From: Limnoglobus sp.
GTDB lineage: Bacteria > Planctomycetota > Planctomycetia > Gemmatales > Gemmataceae
Assembly (NCBI GenBank): GCA_025353985.1
Contig: JANXNT010001016.1
Location: forward strand, 1-11,899
DNA: 11,899 nt
Direction: 5' to 3'
A program made the position numbers and the translations under genes. Below are positions 6,968 through 11,899 of the stretch, in pieces (the stretch's first letter is position 1; each line of letters opens with the position of its first letter). The notes below the pieces were generated by a model. That model saw nothing but the letters and a program-made list of their open reading frames with translations. It searched no databases and was not told the DNA's origin.

Positions 6968-8128
6968 TTACGCGGCACGGCGGATGGCCGCTGGTTTTTG
7001 ACGGGTGGCGATCGCGTCGACGAGGAAGTCGGCGGCGCGTTCGCAAGCACCGGGGACGGCCACGATGTCGCGGAGCGCCTGCAGTTTCGCGACGGTGGCT
7101 GCCCGGCTCGGGGCATCGTTCAGCCATCGCAAAATCTGCCGGGCGATGTCCGGCGTACGATCTTCGTACGTCAGGAACTCGGGGAAAATTTCTTCCTTCG
7201 CCAGCAGGTTCACGAGGCTGATGTACGGGCAAGTCATCAGCATCGAACTCACCGCACGGGCGAGCCGCGAGTATTGGTACACGACCACCGTTGGCTTCAG
7301 TTGGTACATCAGTTCGAGGCCAACCGAGCCGGAAACCGCGATGCACGCCTCGCACAATTCGATGATTTCCGGCGTCCGTTGCACGTGAACTTCCGCCGTC
7401 AGCCCGCTGGCTGCCAACAGCTCTTTCGCTTTCCGTCCTTGTTTCTCGTTGAATGCTGCGATCAGGAATCGCGTGTTCGGGCGGCTCGCGGAGATTTTCT
7501 TCGCTGCTTCGAGCATCAACGGCAAGTTCGCGGAAACCTCCTGGTTACGCGACCCCGGCAATATCGCGACGATCGCTTTCCCTTTCGCACGCTGTTCGGC
7601 CATGAATTCCGCATTCCGCGTCTGCCGCGGCAGTTCGTCGAAGTACGGATGGCCGACGTAGTGCGTGTTCACCTTCTTGGCGGCGTACCATTCTTCCTCG
7701 AACGGCAACGCCGTTAGTACGGCATCGACGGTGCGGCGCATCTTGCGAACACGCCAGCCGCCCCACGCCCAGAGTTGTGGCGGCACGAAATAGTAAACGG
7801 GGATCCCCGCCGCCTTCGCACGTTTCGCGATATGCCAGTGAAAGCCGGGGAAGTCGATGACGACGACTGCATCGGGCTTGTGGCGAAGAAAATAGCGTTC
7901 GGCACGATCTGCCAGTTGAAAGAACTTCGGCAAGTTCACGATCGAACGGCTGAGCCACATGACGGACAACTGCGTGAGCGGATACATGAGATCGACGCCC
8001 GCCGCCGTCATGTTGTCGCCGCCGAAGCCGACAAGTTTCGTGGCCGGATCGCGGGCGAGCAAGGCACGTGCCAGGTTCGCGCCGTGCAAGTCGCCACTCG
8101 GTTCGCCAGAGCTAATAAATACGTGCAT
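6968..8128 (-). CDS. lpxB: Lipid-A-disaccharide synthase
   Basis: LpxB, a GT19 glycosyltransferase, joins UDP-2,3-diacylglucosamine and lipid X into the lipid A disaccharide 1-phosphate at the inner face of the cytoplasmic membrane. Family motifs run in order from the chosen Met: SGEPSGD at 7-13, DFPGF at 92-96 (Asp92 aligns with the catalytic Asp of E. coli LpxB), VPPQLWAWGGWR at 115-126, LPGSRNQEV at 190-198 (Arg194 matching the key Arg), SGSVGLE at 266-272 and SLVNLLA at 304-310. The length of 386 residues is normal. The start at 8128 is chosen because the family begins with a short Met-x-x-Phe strand before SGE. In-frame ATGs at 8137 and 8146 and a TTG at 8155 are alternatives, and none has a good Shine-Dalgarno. 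The gene lies 84 bp downstream of the radical SAM gene on the same strand and probably shares its transcript. It implies an LPS-type outer membrane. Confidence 0.95.
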   Translation of the reverse strand: MHVFISSGEPSGDLHGANLARALLARDPATKLVGFGGDNMTAAGVDLMYPLTQLSVMWLSRSIVNLPKFFQLADRAERYFLRHKPDAVVVIDFPGFHWHIAKRAKAAGIPVYYFVPPQLWAWGGWRVRKMRRTVDAVLTALPFEEEWYAAKKVNTHYVGHPYFDELPRQTRNAEFMAEQRAKGKAIVAILPGSRNQEVSANLPLMLEAAKKISASRPNTRFLIAAFNEKQGRKAKELLAASGLTAEVHVQRTPEIIELCEACIAVSGSVGLELMYQLKPTVVVYQYSRLARAVSSMLMTCPYISLVNLLAKEEIFPEFLTYEDRTPDIARQILRWLNDAPSRAATVAKLQALRDIVAVPGACERAADFLVDAIATRQKPAAIRRAA

Positions 8129-8212
8129 CTGCGGCATCCATGCCATCGGGATCAATATCGATGGTTAGGAATACCCGAAGCGCGATGCGAAGGGCAACCC
8201 GAACGGCACAAA

Positions 8213-9532
8213 TCACGTGTACCGGTTCGACAGATGCTCCGCATCGAAGAACGTCGTGAGATGGCGGTCGATTTGCAGCAACCCGGCGGGCGTAAGATCG
8301 ACGCCATCCTCGGACACCGTGAGCCAGCCCTCGGATTCGAGTTTTCGGTAGCCATCGGCGAACTCTTTGAGGATGTTCGCGCCGAACTTCTTCTGGAAGT
8401 AATCGGCACGCAGATGGCCCGTTTTCAGTTGCAAAATCATCTCGCGAATCAGGCGATGATGCGGCGTGGTCGGGAAGGCGCGACCGAGCGGGATCTCGTT
8501 TTTATCGAGTTTCTCGATGTACTGTTCCCACGTATCGACATTCTGAATGTGTACGCCGTTGACGTGCCCGAACGAGGCCACGCCGGTGCCGAACATGTCC
8601 GCTCCACTCCAGAGAGCATCGCGATAAACGAACTGCGTCTTCGCTTTGCTTTTCACGACGGTGTAGGCGCTCGAAATCTCGTAACCGGCGTTCTGAAACT
8701 CCTCGAAGGCATAATCGACCCACGCCCGCTTCGTTGGCCAATCGGCAATGCCGAGTTGCGGTTCGTCTTGGCCGATCACCTTCAATTCCCGCGAAAAAAC
8801 GGTGTTATACGGCAATTCCATCTGATACACTGTGACGCTATCGGGCGACATCGCGATCGTCTTTCGTACGCAGTCGCGCCAGTTCGGCCAATCTTCGCCG
8901 ACCATCCCCGCGATCAGGTCGATGTTGATTTGCTCGAAACCGAGATCGCGTGCCCAACCGTAAGCGCGATGGATTTCTTCCTCCAAGTGTGCGCGGCCGT
9001 TGAACTGGAGAATCTCCGGTTTGAAGTTCTCGACGCCGAGCGAAAGGCGGGTGACACCGAGTTCGCGGAGCGTTTGCAGCTTGTGTTGTTGGAGCGTGCC
9101 CGGCTCGCACTCGAACGCGACTTCACGGGCCGCATCCCACGGCAGTATCGTCTGAAGTCTCTCAATCATTCCGCGCAGTTGCGTCGCACTTAAGTACGAC
9201 GGCGTGCCACCGCCGAAATAGATGTAATCGAGCTTCCGCCCGCCGATGCACGGCGTCTGTGCCAGCAGTTCGACTTCCTTCACAATCGCGTTCAGATAGA
9301 CTTCGACATCTTTGGCGTTCTTGTCGGTATAGACTCGAAAGTAGCAGAATTTGCAACGTTTGCGGCAGAACGGGATGTGCAAATACAGCCCGAGCGGCGT
9401 ACCAGGTACGGGTGGGGAATTCAATGCCATCACCGCATCGGGTAGATAGCTCGGCTTCCAGAACGAAAACGGCGGGTAGTTCGCGATGAAGTAGTTACCC
9501 AGGCCCGTTTTCTCTTGGTCCACTCCAGCCAT
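8213..9532 (-). CDS. HemN/HemW-like radical SAM protein (coproporphyrinogen III oxidase family)
   Basis: This 439-residue protein is a radical SAM enzyme of the HemN/HemW group. LYLHIPFCRKRCKFCYF at 49-65 carries the CxxxCxxC motif (Cys56, Cys60, Cys63) for the 4Fe-4S cluster and SAM. FGGGTPS at 106-112 is the SAM-binding Gly motif, followed by ECEPGT at 141-146 and RLSLGVENF at 162-170, then a C-terminal region like the HemN/HemW C-terminal domain. The fourth Cys found in the CxxxCxxCxC of true HemN is a Phe here, and ECEPGT is closer to EANPGT of HemW. HemW is a haem chaperone rather than an oxidase, so the exact reaction is open. GVENF differs from the usual GVQSF/GVQDF at the Gln. About 45 residues precede the radical SAM core. 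The ATG has AAGG (bases 9540-9543 on the plus strand) 7 nt upstream and a good promoter beyond it. lpxB follows on the same strand. Confidence 0.88.
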   Translation of the reverse strand: MAGVDQEKTGLGNYFIANYPPFSFWKPSYLPDAVMALNSPPVPGTPLGLYLHIPFCRKRCKFCYFRVYTDKNAKDVEVYLNAIVKEVELLAQTPCIGGRKLDYIYFGGGTPSYLSATQLRGMIERLQTILPWDAAREVAFECEPGTLQQHKLQTLRELGVTRLSLGVENFKPEILQFNGRAHLEEEIHRAYGWARDLGFEQINIDLIAGMVGEDWPNWRDCVRKTIAMSPDSVTVYQMELPYNTVFSRELKVIGQDEPQLGIADWPTKRAWVDYAFEEFQNAGYEISSAYTVVKSKAKTQFVYRDALWSGADMFGTGVASFGHVNGVHIQNVDTWEQYIEKLDKNEIPLGRAFPTTPHHRLIREMILQLKTGHLRADYFQKKFGANILKEFADGYRKLESEGWLTVSEDGVDLTPAGLLQIDRHLTTFFDAEHLSNRYT

Positions 9533-9552
9533 TTCGACACCTTGCGGAAGAT

Positions 9553-9570
9553 TGCCAACTCAGATTGGCA
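9553..9570. promoter_or_regulatory. Palindrome in the 5' leader of the radical SAM gene
   Basis: TGCCAA and TTGGCA form a perfect 6-bp dyad around a 6-nt centre. It lies between the minus-strand promoter at 9589-9616 and the Shine-Dalgarno of the radical SAM gene, about 10-30 nt into the predicted transcript. It could be an operator or an mRNA hairpin. No regulator could be named, and a dyad of this size may occur by chance. Confidence 0.3.
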
Positions 9571-9588
9571 CGGAAATCGTTACACACA

Positions 9589-9616
9589 ATTATACTTGTC
9601 ATCCAGTGGGAAACAA
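9589..9616 (-). promoter_or_regulatory. Sigma-70-type promoter for the radical SAM/lpxB unit
   Basis: On the minus strand, TTGTTT (9611-9616) and a perfect TATAAT (9589-9594) are separated by 16 bp. Transcription would start near 9582, giving a leader of about 50 nt before the ATG at 9532. The -10 is exact; the -35 matches TTGACA at its first three bases only. Confidence 0.6.
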
Positions 9617-9632
9617 CCGCTATGCCTTTGCC

Positions 9633-9661
9633 TTGACACCTTCTGGGGTTCTGGGTATGTC
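9633..9661 (+). promoter_or_regulatory. Sigma-70-type promoter for the Tat-exported protein gene
   Basis: A perfect TTGACA (9633-9638) is followed after 17 bp by TATGTC (9656-9661), which matches TATAAT in its first three bases. The start codon at 9704 lies about 35 nt after the expected transcription start. The -35 boxes of this promoter and the divergent one at 9589-9616 are 16 bp apart. Confidence 0.5.
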
Positions 9662-9690
9662 CGTGGCACACGGTGAATGACTTCCCTTGC

Positions 9691-9694
9691 AGGA
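9691..9694 (+). promoter_or_regulatory. Ribosome binding site that fixes the start of the Tat substrate gene
   Basis: AGGA stands 9 nt before the ATG at 9704. The in-frame ATG at 9677 has no such site and would put nine extra residues ahead of the twin-arginine signal. Confidence 0.6.
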
Positions 9695-9703
9695 TGGTAT
9701 CTC

Positions 9704-11047
9704 ATGCGCTTCACACGCCGGCAGATGATCGGTTCGACGTTCGCTCTCGTGGCTTCGGGTTTGCCCGTTTTGGCACAGTCGGAGTCGGTGCGACTCGCCG
9801 AAGAAACGAAGCCGGGCGAGTTCCAACGCTTCGATATTACGCTCGCGGTGTCCGGCGCAATGAAGGTCGATCGCGAGGGGAAGATCGAACGGTTGCCCCT
9901 CGAAACGCGCGCGAAACACCAGTTCGTCGAGCGAAACGAAATCGCCACCGGAACGGGTACCGGCAAAGTCGTGCGATATTACACGGAAGCGACGTCGGAT
10001 AGTTTCGTGGGTGGTGAAAAGTCGAAGCGGACACTCGGTGCGGATCGTCGGCTGATCGTCGCGCAGCGCGGCAACGATGGCACCACGCAACTCAACCCCG
10101 ATGGCCCGCTGACCCGCGATGAACTCGATTTGGTCGCCGAGCATTTCGATACGTTCTGCCTACCGTTGCTACTTCCGAACAAGGACGTGAAACCCGGTGA
10201 GACGTGGCCGATCAGCCCCGAGGCCGCGCAGACGGCGTGCCTGTTCGCGGGGTTGATTAAGAACGAGCTCGTCGGCAAACTGATCGAAGTCAAGGACGGC
10301 AAAGCGAGCTTTGCGATCGACGGCAAGGCCGAAGGCATCGAGCACGGCGCGAGTGTAAAGGTGGTCGTTGTGGCCCGTGGAACCTTCGATATCGCTACGA
10401 AAAAGACCGTTGCGTTGACGTGGGAACAAACCGACGACCGCGACCGTGGGCCGATCGGACCGGCGATTGAAGCGAAGGCCACGATCGTGCTGACTCGCAC
10501 GCCAGTCACCGAGGAGCCTAAAGAATTGTCGGCCACCGTTCGCGAAAAACTCCCCGCCGACGGGAAGATCCCCGAACTGCTGATGCAACTTCGCCACACG
10601 GACGCGACCGCGAAATTCGAGATGATCTACCCGCGCGACTGGCACATCGTCGTGCAAAATCAGACGCACCTCGTGATGCGATTAATGGTGAAAGGCGAGC
10701 TGATTGCACAGGCGACGATTGCCGAGTGGAAGCCAACGGACCTAAAGGGCGACCGCAAGGCCACGCTGAACGAGTTCGTCGATGCGACTGCGAAACAAGC
10801 GAATTGGGAGCCGAAGAAGGTACTGGAGAACGGCCCCATCCCTGCGGGCCTCGGTCGCCAACTCTATCGATTGTCGGCAGCCGGCCTGCAAGACGGTATG
10901 GCCGTCGTGCAGTCGTTCCACCTGCTGACCGGCCCCGATGGCCAACAAGTCGCCGTCACTTGCCTGACGAAACAAGAGACCGCTGGCAAAGTTGGTACCC
11001 GCGATGTCGCGCTGGTCAATGCGATCGATTTCCCCGCGAAGAAGTGA
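9704..11047 (+). CDS. Tat-exported protein of unknown function
   Basis: I do not recognise this 447-residue protein as a named family. It begins MRFTRRQMIG, a twin-arginine (Tat) signal with Arg5-Arg6, then a hydrophobic stretch ending PVLA before Gln, so it is probably exported folded. The main part (about 30-300) alternates short charged strands with little hydrophobic helix and looks beta-rich; planctomycete secreted proteins of this style are common. Residues about 302-447 may form a second domain: the start (FEMIYPRDWHIVVQNQ) and the pattern of amphipathic strands recall PsbP/DUF1795-like folds, which is a weak resemblance only. No catalytic motif is visible. It has its own promoter and is divergent from the radical SAM gene. 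A hairpin 12 nt after the stop may end its transcript. Confidence 0.8.
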   Translation: MRFTRRQMIGSTFALVASGLPVLAQSESVRLAEETKPGEFQRFDITLAVSGAMKVDREGKIERLPLETRAKHQFVERNEIATGTGTGKVVRYYTEATSDSFVGGEKSKRTLGADRRLIVAQRGNDGTTQLNPDGPLTRDELDLVAEHFDTFCLPLLLPNKDVKPGETWPISPEAAQTACLFAGLIKNELVGKLIEVKDGKASFAIDGKAEGIEHGASVKVVVVARGTFDIATKKTVALTWEQTDDRDRGPIGPAIEAKATIVLTRTPVTEEPKELSATVREKLPADGKIPELLMQLRHTDATAKFEMIYPRDWHIVVQNQTHLVMRLMVKGELIAQATIAEWKPTDLKGDRKATLNEFVDATAKQANWEPKKVLENGPIPAGLGRQLYRLSAAGLQDGMAVVQSFHLLTGPDGQQVAVTCLTKQETAGKVGTRDVALVNAIDFPAKK

Positions 11048-11059
11048 AATTGCGGCGAA

Positions 11060-11082
11060 CGCGCTAGCCGATGGCTCGCGCG
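11060..11082 (+). terminator. Terminator-like hairpin after the Tat substrate gene
   Basis: CGCGC and GCGCG (11060-11064, 11078-11082) plus AGCC and GGCT (11066-11069, 11073-11076) form a 9-bp stem with one T/C mismatch and a GAT loop. It begins 12 nt after the stop codon. There is no T-tract, so it is not a standard intrinsic terminator; it may be a weak terminator or a 3'-end stabiliser. Confidence 0.35.
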
Positions 11083-11151
11083 ACTTCGCCAGTTCGCGAC
11101 TTCTCTCCTCCCCATCCACGGTTCGGTTTGTTATCGTGATAATGTCTGATC

Positions 11152-11195
11152 GTTTGGCAGGGAAATCGACGACTGTCGATTGGAGCGTGCCAAAC
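11152..11195 (+). promoter_or_regulatory. 44-nt two-tier hairpin in the leader of the metallophosphoesterase gene
   Basis: The outer stem is 8 perfect bp (GTTTGGCA 11152-11159 with TGCCAAAC 11188-11195). The inner stem is 7 perfect bp (AATCGAC 11164-11170 with GTCGATT 11175-11181) closed by a GACT loop. The internal loop is purine-rich (GGGA against GGAGCG). The structure ends 14 nt before the Shine-Dalgarno of the next gene. A -10-like GATAAT at 11138-11143 would place the transcript start almost at the foot of the stem, though no good -35 is seen. It matches no riboswitch class I can name. Confidence 0.55.
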
Positions 11196-11209
11196 CTTCC
11201 GGCGTAGAT

Positions 11210-11214
11210 GAGGA
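11210..11214 (+). promoter_or_regulatory. Ribosome binding site that fixes the metallophosphoesterase start
   Basis: GAGGA ends 4 nt before the ATG at 11219, a short but workable spacing. The longer in-frame start at 11180 falls inside the leader hairpin and adds 13 residues before the conserved first strand. Confidence 0.6.
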
Positions 11215-11218
11215 CGGT

Positions 11219-11800
11219 ATGCGGATCGGCATCATCAGCGATACCCACGATCGACTCGAAATCGTCGCCGATGCGGTACGCCTGTTGGTCGAGAATCAGG
11301 TCGAACTCATCTTGCATTGCGGCGACATTGAAACCGCCGAAACCGTTGCGCTCTTTCGCCCGATCCCCACGCATTTCGTCTTCGGCAACTGGGACAAAGA
11401 GAAAGTCAAACTCGCGGCCGCGATCCGCGATGCGGGCGGGCACCACCACGAATCGTTCGGCGCGATGGAACTCGTCGGCAAGCGGATCGCGTGGGTTCAC
11501 AGCCACGACCGCCATCAATTTTACGAACTCGAACACTGCAATTACTTCGATTACGTCTTCTATGGCCACACGCACATTCGCGAACAACACCGCACGGGTA
11601 AAACGTTGGTTGCTAACCCTGGCGCGTTATTTCGCGCGAACCCGAAAACGTGCATCGTTCTCGATGTAGCAACCGGCGAAGTGAAACCGATCATTGTGCC
11701 GACGAGCGGCAAGCCCGGCGACTCGATGCAGAACGCACCGGGTTTAGTCAATCGCTCGTCGCCCGCACTGCCACCGTTACCGCCAGAACCGGGCGGGTGA
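11219..11800 (+). CDS. YfcE/MJ0936-type metallophosphoesterase
   Basis: This 193-residue cytoplasmic phosphodiesterase belongs to the calcineurin-like superfamily, YfcE/MJ0936 group. The metal-binding motifs are complete and in order: SDTHD at 7-11 (Asp8, His10), CGD at 34-36 (Asp36), GNWD at 56-59 (Asn57), VHSHD at 93-97 and GHTH at 116-119. NPGAL at 133-137 is also typical. Family members hydrolyse phosphodiesters with Mn or Ni; the natural substrate is usually unknown. After about residue 165 there is a Pro/Ser-rich tail (ending PALPPLPPEPGG) beyond the usual fold. The start is the ATG at 11219, which puts the first Asp at residue 8 as is normal. A large leader hairpin precedes it. The tRNA-Cys gene lies 63 bp downstream with its own promoter. 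Confidence 0.92.
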   Translation: MRIGIISDTHDRLEIVADAVRLLVENQVELILHCGDIETAETVALFRPIPTHFVFGNWDKEKVKLAAAIRDAGGHHHESFGAMELVGKRIAWVHSHDRHQFYELEHCNYFDYVFYGHTHIREQHRTGKTLVANPGALFRANPKTCIVLDVATGEVKPIIVPTSGKPGDSMQNAPGLVNRSSPALPPLPPEPGG

Positions 11801-11820
11801 AGCCTCTTTGGCGAGTGCGG

Positions 11821-11849
11821 TTGACGCACACCCGGAGAAACGATAAAAC
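11821..11849 (+). promoter_or_regulatory. Promoter of the tRNA-Cys gene
   Basis: TTGACG (11821-11826), a 17-bp spacer and TAAAAC (11844-11849) resemble a sigma-70 promoter with 5/6 and 4/6 matches. Transcription would begin about 8 nt before the mature tRNA. The stretch just after the -10 (11850-11859) is GC-rich, as in stringently controlled stable-RNA promoters. Confidence 0.6.
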
Positions 11850-11863
11850 TGGGCGAACGATAT

Positions 11864-11899
11864 GGCCCCTTAGCCAAGTGGTAAGGCAACGGTTTGCAA
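11864..11899 (+). tRNA. tRNA-Cys (GCA), 5' part, cut by window end
   Basis: Bases 11864-11870 (GGCCCCT) are the 5' acceptor strand, followed by T8 and A9. The D arm is GCC (11873-11875) and GGC (11885-11887) around a loop with the invariant GG. After A26 comes the 5' anticodon strand ACGGT (11889-11893), T32, T33 and the anticodon GCA at 11896-11898, with A37 as the last base. The remaining half lies outside the window, so pairing of the acceptor and anticodon stems cannot be checked. The order of elements fits tRNA-Cys, and the D-arm sequence is typical of bacterial tRNA-Cys. Confidence 0.88.

Noticed and set aside
7775..9193. A 472-codon plus-strand open frame opposite lpxB and the radical SAM gene
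   Set aside because: It lies antisense to two genes with firm family motifs, is rich in Arg, His and Glu as expected of a shadow frame in GC-rich DNA, and has no recognisable domain.
9553..11195. Shared TTGGCA/TGCCAA half-sites in the 9553-9570 dyad and the 11152-11195 hairpin as one regulon signal
   Set aside because: The half-sites are in opposite order and very different spacing, and the hexamer also occurs at 4994 and inside coding sequence, so chance explains it.
1..11899. CRISPR array, insertion sequence, prophage, toxin-antitoxin or defence module
   Set aside because: No spaced direct repeats, transposase or integrase motifs, nuclease domains or small toxin/antitoxin pairs were seen on either strand.

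Overview
The window reads as ordinary chromosomal DNA of a planctomycete, most likely of the Gemmataceae. This is inferred from the GC-rich coding style, the BatA/von Willebrand protein, the large secreted proteins without clear homologues, an S46 peptidase, the presence of lpxB (a Gram-negative-type outer membrane) and a short palindromic intergenic repeat of a kind I recall from such genomes. I did no database search, so the taxonomic call is an inference. Nothing points to a prophage, transposon, integron, CRISPR array or defence island.

Layout, left to right: (1) the C-terminal 303 residues of an S46 family dipeptidyl-peptidase (+), cut by the left edge. (2) A secreted DUF4139-like protein (-), convergent with it. 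(3) A 225-bp divergent gap holding a nested palindromic repeat and a two-tier hairpin. (4) A BatA-type membrane protein with a von Willebrand domain (+), followed 116 bp later by a secreted protein that joins a canonical EF-hand loop to a thioredoxin fold lacking both redox cysteines (+). (5) lpxB (-) and, upstream of it on the same strand, a HemN/HemW-like radical SAM protein. (6) A 171-bp divergent gap with two back-to-back promoters. (7) A Tat-exported protein of unknown function (+). (8) A 171-bp gap with a terminator-like hairpin and a 44-nt leader hairpin, then a YfcE-type metallophosphoesterase (+). (9) The first half of tRNA-Cys(GCA) behind its own promoter, cut by the right edge.

Five of the eight proteins are, or are expected to be, exported, membrane-bound or envelope-related: the S46 peptidase, the DUF4139 protein, the BatA/vWA protein, the EF-hand/thioredoxin protein and the Tat substrate. 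LpxB makes the lipid A precursor for the same envelope. The theme is cell-envelope upkeep rather than one pathway. The two likely transcription units are vWA protein plus thioredoxin-like protein, and radical SAM protein plus lpxB. No gap between genes exceeds 300 bases.

The least explained items are the paired-stem leader structures ahead of the BatA/vWA and metallophosphoesterase genes, the compensatory base changes in the palindromic repeat, and the cysteine-less thioredoxin/EF-hand protein. I found no evidence for a multi-gene novel system.
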